Positions 49,701 through 60,939 of a stretch of 64,000 nt of DNA are shown here, in pieces (position 1 is the first letter of the stretch; each line of letters starts with the position of its first letter). The stretch comes from Megamerina dolium (taxonomy: Eukaryota > Arthropoda > Insecta > Diptera > Megamerinidae). A program made the position numbers and the translations under genes. Where the stretch lies: positions 42,447,140 through 42,511,139 of the forward strand of contig OY978526.1 of assembly GCA_963854835.1 (NCBI GenBank), written 5' to 3'. The notes below the pieces were generated by a model that worked only from the letters and a program-made list of their open reading frames with translations, made no database searches and was not told where the DNA came from.

Positions 49701-50334
49701 ATGTACATATAACTAGTACTTGTATGTATTATGTATATCAGTGTAATACAAATGTTAATCGTATTTTATGCGTTCATTGGTTTATTAGCGCTTATTTTTC
49801 TAATTATACATATGTGTATATAAATTTATGACTAGTTTTTGTTGTTATTTCAAATACCTACATATGAATGCATGTATTGTATGTGATGTAAATAAAAAAG
49901 GATATACCATACTATGTATACCTATATTTGTATGTACAACAATATAAGAGAACTACGAACACACATAAGACAATTTAGTTTTTTTTTTTTAAATTTATAA
50001 ATTCATTTTATGAATCTTATTTAAAATAGCAAGTCCTTTAGTTGAGATTTTTAATTTTCTTTAAAGAAATTACATACGATATATTCTATGTACCTATGCT
50101 AATATCATGAATAAAATCAGTTTTATGAAGAAGGAGAAAAGGAGGAAAAAAGCCAACAGAAAATTTTTTGTTATATTTTAATATTCTCGGATATGGATAT
50201 ATGGATATTTCACAATATGTTTCTCAACACGAATAAACGCTGATGATTTGTCGAAGACAGTACCAGTCCAGAGGGTCTAGGTTCTATTTGATATGAAATG
50301 AAAGTTCTTCCCCAAAATATCCGCAGAATGCGTT
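46791..50334. other. no gene recognised
   Basis: AT-rich DNA. 48150-48760 is a higher-GC island with short frames (for example MAKTGNVDLTLTERKLM on minus, 48301-48110) that looks like decayed coding or transposon sequence, but I cannot name it. 49300-50150 is very AT-rich. Confidence 0.4.
47690..47915 (-). repeat. inverted-repeat arm, right
   Basis: Reverse-complement relative of 43860-44080, about 3.6 kb away, with the LINE pair and an unassigned stretch between them. Outer end near GTGAGTGAATTCCGTAATG. Confidence 0.7.
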
Positions 50335-50432
50335 TTATTGCAATGAAGACAGTACTATTGGAATAGTACTGTCTTCGCCAAATTGATCAGGGAGACATTC
50401 TATTTCATTATCTTCAGCGTTTGTTCGTGTTG
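50223..50432. repeat. inverted partial duplication with a 32-bp near-perfect palindrome
   Basis: CTCAACACGAATAAACGCTGATGAT followed by GAAGACAGTAC at 50223-50262 recurs in reverse at 50376-50432 with a wider spacer. At 50345-50376 there is a palindrome with 15-bp perfect arms (GAAGACAGTACTATT) around GG. Confidence 0.8.
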
Positions 50433-50470
50433 AGTATCCCGTGCTGGACAGTGTAATTATCGTAGAATCA
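50335..50470 (-). CDS. possible terminal coding exon of an unidentified gene
   Basis: The minus strand shows a pyrimidine-rich tract ending in CATTTTAG (acceptor), then 45 codons in one frame to a TAA at 50335. The peptide is acidic and Ser/Thr-rich (TLSSTGYSTRTNAEDNEIEC, ending STIPIVLSSLQ). No upstream partner exon or family is recognised. It could be the last exon of a gene whose other exons are far upstream on the minus strand, an alternative 3' exon of Mgat2, or a chance frame. Confidence 0.35.
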
Positions 50471-52189
50471 CTAAAATGGAAATAAATGTAAAAGTTGAAT
50501 TCCCAGGTAAGATTGGCACACATATGCCATATATGGAACATTTAAATAATAGCCGCGTTTTATTCGAGACTCGTTGTACTTAGCTAGCAGCAAAGTACAA
50601 CAACAAAATGCCAGGCATAGCGCTTACAAGTATTACAGGCGCAAAGCATACTTAGCATGTTGCTTAAGCTCAGTGCTACCAGTTTCTGTTATACAGAGAT
50701 GTTAAAATTTTGCAACAAAGTTAATACACTATTTTTATAACATTTGATCAATTAACTAATTAGAATTTATTCTATTTGAATTTTATATATAAAACAAAAA
50801 ATGATATCAGTTTGTTTAGGCAAATGAGCACCTTTGGCGTAGCACGTTGGTGAATAAAACACGGCTATTGTACAATATATTTGTCTTTACTTGAGTCAGG
50901 AAGAGGGATTTTTTTAAGGTGTAAAATATGTATATATCGTTAATATACACATGCAGCTGGTGTTAGTAAAATTAAATTAATTGGACGGAACTAAATTTTT
51001 GCATATATTTCCTCTTGTTTATTCTTCTTTTGAATATATACTCTCCCTCTTTTGTATTTGTGGCTATACTTTCATGTATGTTTGAAATGAAACATCTATT
51101 TTTACAACTATTCTACTCATGGATATTAATGTATCTTCGATTTTGAATATCATGATATATCTACTTATTCGATTTCGTAGAATTTATTGCTGCCAATTAT
51201 ATGGCCCTGCATACTATTCCTTCGGATTTACGCTGTGCATAGATTTTTAAATATGTTTACTGATTTTACGACTAGAATTACATATTTACCAATCAGATTT
51301 ATTCTATTATTAATCGTATTCAATATGGTATATTTAATCAAATAAAAACTCTTATAATTAAATCGCGATATCCATATTTATTACTAATTCTTTTTGTTTG
51401 TCCTTCTTCTGTTTATTTTTTGTTAAGTCATTAATTTTTAAATAAAAAATTGGCGTTTTTCAATTCTCCGTTTATTTACGTTTAGTTTATTTAAATTTCC
51501 TTGTCATTCCTGTTCGTATGTACATATGCACAGGGTGTTTTTTTTTTCTTTCTTGGAGGCGGTGAACATGAAATTAAAATAAAACACCGAAAAATATTTT
51601 TAATATCCATGGATCCATGAGTATGTTAAATCAGAATGTATTTCGGCAATAACGCACCGAATGTTGCATTCCAAGTTCTCAATTGTTTCTGATTTATCGG
51701 CGTAGGGATGCGGCATTACATATTCCAATATAAAATAATAGTATATCGTTCGATTTTGTAAAATGACTTCTTCGTTTGTTTGAGGAATGCCATAAAATTA
51801 TATTTGAAGTAGAGCCAATTTCACGGATATTAAAAACATTTTTCTGTGTTTTATTTCAATTAGAAGTTTCCCACCTCAAAAAAACACCCTATATATATTT
51901 TAGGAATATATGCATATACATACGTATATTAGCTTTTTCAGCAAGAACGTGTTCGGCCAAGATCATTCAAAAATATCCTAATCAAAGAAAAATTTCGCGT
52001 TATTATTAATTTGTTATTTTCTTCACTTATTGAATGATTTTATGTTTATTTTAGGTTTATATTTTATAATTAATATCGAAAAATACAATATTTAATACAA
52101 TATTTTTTAGGTAAAAACACTATCTGAAACCAAAACTAAGCTATTAAACTTGAAAACCATCATAGAAATTCCTAACCCATCGTTTTGAA

Positions 52190-52235
52190 TTATTCAGAAG
52201 TAGTTCTAACCACTGAGCTACATCACTTAACGGGT
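52190..52235 (-). mobile_element. SINE head fragment
   Basis: The reverse complement contains GATGTAGCTCAGTGGTTAGAAC, the tRNA-like A-box end of the SINE. The body is missing. Confidence 0.6.
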
Positions 52236-52239
52236 ATTC

Positions 52240-52510
52240 TATTAGGAACTTGACAATTTTGAGTTTTCACTGTAAACGCACCCTTAAACTAATCGCCAAA
52301 CTGTCAAAACCAATATATTAAGTTAATATAAAACAACTTTTCCATCATGATGAAGTACACAAACAAGCAACGTTTCCAAATAATCAAAATTACCAAAATT
52401 CCGAATGGGTGACTGCAACTTTAACTTCAATTTTTGGTTGTAATTCTTGTCCCAATAGATAAGCAATTCATAGTCTAGTGAAAAAATTTGAGTCTATAAT
52501 ATGTTATTTT
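52240..52510 (+). mobile_element. decayed relative of the truncated Tc1/mariner at 7676
   Basis: Shared sequence includes AACGCACCCTTAAACT, CAGCAACGTTT (here CAAGCAACGTTTCC), CCGAAT...GTGACTGCAACTTTAA and TTTTTGGTTGTAAT. The coding frame is destroyed. Confidence 0.7.
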
Positions 52511-53435
52511 TACAGTGACAGCTGTTTCCCTTTGGAAAAATTGACAGAAAGTCAGTATCATATCTCCCGGAAAGAAATTAATCACTTTACGCTTGAATAA
52601 AGTTAGGAAATAATGAAGACTTATTTCCAAAGTCAATGTTGTGTAATCCAAGATAGATGGATAGAGCCAGGCACCATCACCAAGGTCTTGGAACTGGGTT
52701 GACGGGATGAACTACACGGAAACTATCCGAGGCAGCTACATGAATGAAGTCGTGTTCCAATTGTTTGCTCTTTCGAGAAATGTATTCGAAGAAATGTATT
52801 TTTGTTCATTTTTTTTAATTAAAAAAAACGAACAAAACGGCGAATTTTGCGTTTGCAAAGTACGTTCTCGAATTTTATTAAAAAAAAAAAAAATGGAAAC
52901 ACATTACAATTGCTTTCGAGTATACACATTGTTTTCTGAGCGAAGGAAATAATGAAGGTAACAAACAACTTTTAACAATTGTTAGCAATTGTCGACCGTA
53001 AAGCGTTATCGTACTCGATTTAAGTGACAGAGAATCCAAGAATGTGAGCGTAAAATGCTTGCTGATCGTTTTTGATAGCACATAAAAATAAAAACAGATA
53101 TTTAAAAAAATCGAGCTGTCAATTACGAACTGTGAATATCAATTTGCGAGTTTCTGATAGCTTTTCATTCGGGTACTTCGGGACAAGTCTAATATCTTAA
53201 AGTGTAATTATAAAATAAAATATATATACCATAAAAAAAAGAATTATCGAAAACTGTGCAAAAACACTAAAGGCATGGAGATTAATATAGACTTCTTCGA
53301 GTGAAACTTTAGTAGTATTTATGGAATAAATGTTTAAATATGCTACTATATTAAGATCGCACTTCAAAATTTACAATATTTTATCATATTTCGTGGAACA
53401 TATTTTAGTTGATCAACCTGGATCAACCACGTAAG

Positions 53436-53696
53436 AACTCTTCGGACGAGCTTTTCTTCCAGTTCTGTTGTGCGTGTTAAATTTTGGACAGAATTATAAG
53501 GGACCTACTTATTTTAACCAGTTCCCAACTTTGTCACAGAGTTCTTTTGGAAGTTTTTCCATGGCAAACTGTTACTGCCGGAAGAATTGCTAATTGCTTA
53601 ACGCCAGGTGAGCACCGTTCGAAAGAAAAATCTGTTCGATATTACATTTATGCTTTAACCTGAGATTGACCCACGGCCTGAGCTACGGCACCCATT
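53436..53696 (-). mobile_element. SINE copy, both ends eroded
   Basis: Matches the body of the SINE at 30038-30383: GTTGTGCGTGTTAA, GGACCTACT, AACTGTTACTGCCGGAAGAATTGC, CGTTCGAAAGAAAAATCT, ending in GAGCTACGGCACCCA. The CCTAA tail and part of the head are missing. Confidence 0.85.
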
Positions 53697-54199
53697 TTCG
53701 TAATATATTTACATATTTAAAATTTTCAGTGCCAATTGCTGTTAAAAATGAGGCAATTTTTAAATGTTGGTGTGAAAGTGGTAAAAATTACGAGGAAATA
53801 TTACTTTGCTTATTATATGTGTAACGTTCATCGATGTGCTAGATTTATCACGTTCTGTGAAGTTACTCCTCATGTGGTCTAACTGTTCTTTGTTAAGTCG
53901 ACTTAATGACTATTCGGAAAATGAAATTGAAATTACTGCATATCGTAAAAAATAAGCTTTTTCGAAGGACTTGGCTCGATCGTGATGTTGTTGAAAAAAC
54001 TTTACGTATGTATTGTATGTACATAAATGTACGTACACATACATATGTACATATATGGAATATGATATTCTTTCAATTCTCAATATCACTTCAAGCACGT
54101 GCGTCATTAATTTGTTAAAAAATATACGTTATTTGTGGCATACATATGTATATATTTAAGAACAAAATTAAATTCTTATTCTCTTTAAAGATGAAAAGT

Positions 54200-57100
54200 T
54201 CACCTTACTGGCAGCGTCATATTCATGCACAAATCATGATCACGTTTATCCCCCCAACCACCATTGCCTTTGCGTAATTTGGTCTTTTTTATTAAGCTAG
54301 CCACAGTAAGTGTGAGCGAACGTGGAAACATTTGTCCAGATTTTCGTGCAATACGAAGCACATGCTGCACCTTTGAGATGACTTGATTCGATTCGCAATT
54401 CTTCTTTTTATGATGGACACCACTGCAATCAGAGAAATTCGAATAAGTTTTTCGTATCAACTACGAATGTACATTTGTACGTATGTGTTGCATCATCACT
54501 TACCATTCACCGATATGGAAGACTCTGGGCCCTTTGACTATCATCGCATGCAATTTTTTTTGTAAACATTGTTGTGATACATGTTGCAACGACCAATCCC
54601 AATTGTAATCATCATAGGAGCAAAAATGCATAGCACATTTTCGTATACTATTCCAAGTGCTTCTATTAAAGGCGAAACCCATATTGTGTTTGCTGCTTAT
54701 CCATGGCATTACTTCAACCTTAATATACATTTTATAAGCATACATATAGATATAAATAAGTACGTATGACGATATGAATGTTCTTCTATTAAGTAAATAT
54801 AAAAAATCGTATGTATGTATTTTGTAATAGTGATTTTGTAATAAAAATATAAAGTTACATTGATACATACATACATAGTGTATGAAATACAAAAAAAAAA
54901 ACGTATTTTTTTTTTACAAATTTCAAACATCTTCTAACTACGCATATATGTAAGGTAATATTGTATAAGATAATAGTATAACAAATAAAAACATGTTCAC
55001 ATTAGAGTGGTCGTTAGCTCTATGGAGACTAGTTTTTAAAGTACAACGTCTATTTTGTCTTCAATGCATGAAGGACTCACTGGCAAGGAGGTTTTATTAA
55101 TCAAGTTTTCCTAAAAAGTTTTAAATATCTACTCTCGAATTCGGTGCGCTTTTTATAAAAGAATTTTGAAGAATTATATTTTTTATAACAAAATATGTAG
55201 GAGAAAATAGGAAGGTACATACGTGAATTCAATAGTCGGTAGGTAGAAACTAATCTAATGTAAACACGTAATTACGTTTAGATATACATACTTTGGAGTA
55301 GCACATGCATCATATCAATTATAAATAAATTATATATAAATTATAAATATAACTTTTAGCTATAGTACCGCATATCGCCTACTACTTGTACTTGTAGTTA
55401 CTTAAATAGTAATTTATCTAGGACACGCAATAACGATAATTTGTATTATATCAAATCATATACACATAACAAATTGATATATATTCTACGAGTATGATTG
55501 ATCAAAAATATAAATACAATTCGATAAAATACTATGTGAGTACCTCACGAAATTTGTTTGCATTCGGTTTCTTTGGCATTTTGGACATGCGGTATACAAC
55601 CTAAATAAATAATGCATATTTAACATAGAGTTGTAGATTATTAGAGGAATTCAAGATCTGGTATATATTGTCTTAGTGCCTGTTCACATTAGCCTGCCCA
55701 GACGCAATTGTGCGAGCGAGATAGGTAGAAAAGTAGGCAGTAAGAAAGTTTTGCGCCGAAAATCCACGACCTATGTACTATGTCCAAAGTGTTCCGATTA
55801 TGATAACTATGCTCACAAATTTTTAGACGTTGAAGCGATAACATCAATAAGAAGCATTCTATATTAGGGTTGTGCGATTAATTGTTTGTTCAAAAAGGCT
55901 GCTTAATCAAATTATTCGACAAATCAATTCGCTTGATCAAATTGAAATTATTCGATTAATCAGAGTTTTGATTAATCGCAATCATTTTCATGTTTATTTT
56001 TTCTTTATTTATGAAATATTTGAAATATTATAAACATTTTGAAATTTTTTTTAGAATAATTTCCATTTTGAATAGTCAAAATCATGATAATTCGCTTAAT
56101 TTCATATTTGATTAATCGAATACTTTGATTAATCAATATTTCTGAACAATCGATTAATTGCACACCCCTACTTTATTCCAAAATTCCAATTCCACTGATG
56201 AAATCAAACCGGCGCAATTGCACTAATGTGAACACAGCGTTCATGGATATACCGTTCATGGGAAATCTAATGTAAACAGGCTCTTACAAACATATTAAAT
56301 GCAAATATGCATTTAATATGCGCTTGGAAGTATGCAACACTACTTCTGATGCATATGCAATGCCGTTTTGACACTACAATCTGCTGACATACGAGTAGAT
56401 CAATATGTAAGCAAAATTGATTCACCAAGAGTAAGTCTGTTAACGTACTGAAAATAATAACAAATTGTTACATATTATTACTAGTTTTTATTGTTCACGT
56501 TCACGTACTCGAAATATTTGCAACGAAAAGGCAACAACGAGAGCGTAACAAATAAGTTGGATAAAAGTAGTAATAACTTCACGTACTTTTTCTTAAAACT
56601 TTTTTTTTGTGAGAATATATTTGATATTTGAGAATAATTTTGATGTTACTCTCTCGTTGCAAGTTTTTACTGGGCAAATACCTAAACAAGCCAAGTGTTG
56701 CAAAATATGTACGATTTTGATATCTTGCAATTATGCAAGACCATATGCACAAGATCATGAATACCGCTATTATTTTAATATAATACATATATACATACAT
56801 ACTACACACATGTAAAAGGTAAGCATTCAAAAAAGGCATTCTCAATATTAGTGGGATTCACATAAACATATAAACTGCATAATTTTACATCGCTTACACG
56901 CATTATTATATGATCGCACCAAACAAGAGATCGTTTAAATTAATGATTGGTTGATGATGCCGCTTTTTGAACAGAAAATGAAATTAATTATCGTTAATAT
57001 AAATTAAGTAAATTCATCCATAATTTAACGTTTTACAGCACAAAAGCGTGTTCAACAGAGTTGCATTACATGATGAGAATATTTTACGGGCCGCGTAAAA

Positions 57101-58658
57101 CCTTTTTCATACAAATATATGTCAGCTGATTTACGAGCACATCATTTTATAAAGTGTACGTGGTTTATTCGGCTTTTACACGATTACACGAATTCCACTA
57201 TTATATAAACTGACAGTATACGTAATAAATAATATAATCAGGATATGATACAAGTATCCTATATATAGCTAATGCCTAATTTTTGTTGTCAACCCTTGAT
57301 GTAAAATATCCGCCCAATTTCTACTTAAAAATGTGAAACATTATATTGGAATATTCGATGTACGCTTGTAGCTACCGTGTAGAGTAATTAACGAGCACGT
57401 TTATACAAAAATAATTATAAATATAATGCATTGTAAATATTTTATATGTTGGCGATATGGATCGTATATTTTGTAAGTATGCTTTTGGAATTGACATTTT
57501 GAAGCAAGGTATATTAGATGGACACAATTAGAAAAAAACAGAGTTTGTCTCTATGAAACAAATAAAAAAACGCTGTTGAATTAGCCGAACCAGGCATCCA
57601 GTAATAACTTTCGCTATGAGAGTTCAGTAGATTTCATTGTGCTTTATTAGACAATCATGTGCAGAAGTTTATTTATTTATTACGTGGTTATCGTGACCAT
57701 CATTTACTCCTTCCGTCGAATATTAGCTTCCAATTCGACATCCATGGGACTGATAATTATACGTTATTCGCTGCTAGCTAGATATTACCCAATGTACCCG
57801 ACAATAGAAACTCAGCCTATAAAAACGTTCACCGGTATATACAATTAAATTTTGTCGATTCATTCTGGAAAACTAGTGATATAACAAGTAGAGAAACTTT
57901 TGCTACTATGTAAGGGCGTGTTTCCACGCATATAGCTGGCAATGTCTATGTTTGCAATTGCTTACAATTTATCGGAATTGTATTTCTTTTCATTTTGCCT
58001 ACACTGGAAAATGTCAACAGTTTGTGGAATATTTCAGTTGACAGTTGATGCAATCTGATAACATTGCTGATAGTTTTCAAGCATCTTTCTCCTTATTTTC
58101 ATTTTTATAATTTTCGCCGGTTGAATCCCATAGTACACTTTTGGCGTGAATGTGGTCATACCAGGATGAAAATGCCGAAGCAAACAAAGACATTCTTCCA
58201 CGTGATAGACACATTCGTATTTCCCTTTACAGCAGAAGTTATGCGTATACAAATGTATATGGTTATCAACATTTGTTTACAATTTTCGCAGAAAATTTTA
58301 GAAACTTTGGACAAAAACATGGCAACACAAAAGCGGAGAATTTTTTATTTTGCGAATCGTCCGCTCGCCTTAAAATTTTTTTACACTCTGCTTATTTTCT
58401 GTCATTTTTAATGCGTTTATACGTTTAATGGTTATGTGTCAAATAGAATAAAAATTGTGGGAGTTACAAGAAATCCATCATCCTGTCAAATCCTCTCTAT
58501 TGAATTTATAAATACAATATTATACATACGTATAGCATGCAAGTTAAAAAAGAAATTGTATAGGCATGTAGCAAATTATTATATACATACTATGAAATCT
58601 ACAGTGAATGCAATTGAAATAAAAACTAGCAAAAGTTAAACTACATATTCATTTGAAG

Positions 58659-58689
<31 letters not shown>

Positions 58690-60939
58690 TAGTGAAGGAA
58701 AGAGCAAAGAGAAAAATGAAAGATTGAAGAAGTTATTATAGCACAACTACCTTTTGGTAGACAGAGTACAGAGATGGTAGTACATGATAACTCCACGTTT
58801 GTTGTGCAGCATTGTTTTTAGTGGTTGTAATTGTGCTTATAGTGCTCGTGAATATGTTATGGTGGTGCACTGTATTTGCATTTGTATCACCGATGTAAGT
58901 TTTCGAATTATCTAGTTTCTTTGATTTGTCAAAAGCATAATGCTTTTTGAAATTATTCGCAGCTGATGCAGACGACAACGATGACAGTGATGACGATGCT
59001 GATGACTTTGATGATGGTAGCTGTTTGAGTGAGTTTCGTTTCTTATTAAATCCTAACAATTTATTGGAGGAGGAGACCAATGAAGAAGCGTATTGACTGC
59101 TCAAGGCTTTCTTATTAGTCTGCACAATCGATCATCGACAATAGAAGAAAAGCAATTCACATATATAGTATATGGAAAAAAATTCAAAACAGGAACTCAC
59201 ATGAAGGAAGAGTATAAATACGTACATACATATAGATACAAATTGTGTTGAAATGTTATATTTAAAACAGAAAAGTAAGTAACACTAACAAATGATGTGT
59301 TAATATTAGCTGCCCGGCAAAAAACATAAACCTTACATAGTATTCTAAGTAATATCATTTAATATATTGTACATAGATGTATGGGACATAAATCAGTTTG
59401 GTAAAATAAAAAGAAACCTATTTACTCGTATGTATAATACCTATTCTCCACATTGATTACAATTACATAAGTAAATTGTGTGTTGACAGTTTTGTATTTG
59501 GAATTTTGATATATTAAAAAACAAACATCTAATCGAATACTGACCTTACTATTGTATGTGTAATAGTTGAATGTCTTTAAATATGTGCCCAATGATAGTA
59601 TATTGCATTGTGGGCATAAGTCTGTGGTACGCTTTTGCATCATATCAAGTAAATATAGAAAATCTTCAGCCACATAATGATCTTCTTCTAGGAACAATAC
59701 CATGCCTAATAGTCGAAAAATTTAATGCAATATAAAATGCAAATTAATAAATTCAATGTTTTTTTGTACACTAACCTGTGTGATAACGTGTCACATCCAA
59801 TTGATCAAATACACGATTAGCCTTCCACCACCAATGGTGTTTTGTTTGTGTAAATTTTGCCTCTCTATAGTGACCATATAGGTCTGGGTATAAGGCATTA
59901 TTACATTTTCGTATTATGGCTCTGTAGAAGTGTGCAAAACTTTATAAAACTTTATAATAATTATGTGATATAATCGATTTGGCTTACTGATCTTTTTTCA
60001 TATTTCTTGGACAATCATCTGGATCGACACCAGGAAATTCATTTGGATGTGTTTGTATCGAGTGCGGATAGAATATCTAAAATGAATATGCATAGTCGTA
60101 GGTATATTATGAATTGTAATAGGTATTGTATCTCACCTGCATAACTTTACAAAAATCGATTGTCTGCACCAAATCATTAATATCTTCATCGTAGTAATCA
60201 TGTGAAAATATCAACAGTGTTTTGGAGATATCTCTAGCTTGTGCTAAGCTGACAATTAAATGGCGTAAGTATGTAATACGTGTGTGCACCTAGAACGCAA
60301 TCAATCGAATTCTTCCTTAATTACTTTGAAAAACAATATTTTTCATATACATATATCATGCTGGCATTATTGGATAGTCAATGGTCAATGTGTCATAGTC
60401 TAATTACCTGTATTACAATTATCACAGAATCATTTTGCAGTGGACCAAATGAGTCCTCATTTAACACTAACTGCAAATCGTTGTATCTTGCTATTTGTCG
60501 TTTAATTTCTGTTATATTAGGTGGATGATAGATATCATTATAATTACCGACACCACCACCACCACCACCACCACCTGATTGGCCATTGCCAGTTCCATTT
60601 TGTAGCACTGCAATAATAACGGTATTGCACATGAAAATGTATATAGCATATTTATATACTTACAGTTGCCACTGGTTGTCTGATTTCTCGATTTAGGTGT
60701 TAGAAATTTATGCAACACCGATGGCACCATTGATAGAATTGCATCGACAGAGTCATTTGTCGGTTCTGTCAACATAGGATCTCGTGTATCGGCTTTAGTA
60801 ATGGGTAAATTCATAATAAATGATCGCTGTACTAATACCTATATGTATCTGGTTGAACAACAACAAACTTACCATAGTTGAAAGCGTGCAATTGAAGTAG
60901 TATGAATATTCCAAGAGCTACCAATATTATTGTGCGCAT
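54200..60939 (-). CDS. Mgat2: alpha-1,6-mannosyl-glycoprotein 2-beta-GlcNAc-transferase (GnT-II)
   Basis: Golgi type II membrane enzyme (family GT16) that adds GlcNAc to the alpha-1,6 mannose arm in complex N-glycan synthesis. Nine coding exons on minus: 60939-60873, 60831-60664, 60607-60408, 60289-60137, 60076-59988, 59921-59776, 59705-59545, 54718-54504 and 54422-54200. All phases agree, 473 aa. The start chosen puts MRTIILVALGIFILLQLHAF as cytoplasmic/TM anchor; upstream sequence to 61006 and 61119-61058 looks like 5' UTR exons. A Gly-rich stem stretch (exon 3) precedes the catalytic domain with FSHDYYDEDIN, THPNEFPG-DPDDCPRN, KHHWWWKANRVFD, the metal-binding EED in LFLEEDHYVAEDF (about 281-283), CSYDDYNWDW and GECGVHHKK. 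Intron 7 (54719-59544) holds a possible cassette exon. From memory, in vertebrates MGAT2 is a single-exon gene. Confidence 0.93.
55672..56286. mobile_element. nested MITEs in Mgat2 intron 7
   Basis: The outer element has inverted ends GCCTGTTCACATTAG (55678) and CTAATGTAAACAGGC (about 56280) plus subterminal GCGCAATTG/CAATTGTG motifs. Inside it, 55866-56170 is a second AT-rich element with ends TAGGGTTGTGCGATTAATTG and CAATCGATTAATTGCACACCCCTA and internal copies of GATTAATCG. Neither has coding capacity. The inner one resembles hAT MITEs by sequence style only. Confidence 0.75.
58751..59119 (-). CDS. Mgat2: putative in-frame cassette exon of Mgat2
   Basis: A 123-codon open stretch in Mgat2 intron 7 with a good acceptor (TTTTCTTCTATTGTCGATGA...TTGTGCAG) and a donor AAAAG/gtagtt. 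It starts and ends in phase 0, exactly the phase of the exon 7/8 junction, so inclusion would keep the frame. The product is low-complexity: serine-rich (KSSASSSLSSLSSASAANN), then lysine- and threonine-rich parts, ending SLYSVYQK. It would enter between the YYTYNSK end of exon 7 and the VEVMPW start of exon 8, a short loop in the human enzyme. Chance is not excluded. Confidence 0.5.

Larger units (their letters stand above)
50479..54199. other. intergenic; repeats only
   Basis: AT-rich with no supported gene. Recognisable pieces are a SINE head at 52190-52235, a decayed Tc1/mariner at 52240-52510 and a SINE at 53436-53696. The short frames are low-complexity. Confidence 0.45.

Noticed and set aside
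49200..50150. Several AT-rich short frames
   Set aside because: Composition-driven, with no motif, splice context or conservation signal visible.
58981..59040. Asp-rich acidic peptide on the plus strand
   Set aside because: Complement of the serine-run coding strand of the putative Mgat2 cassette exon; no splice or start context on plus.
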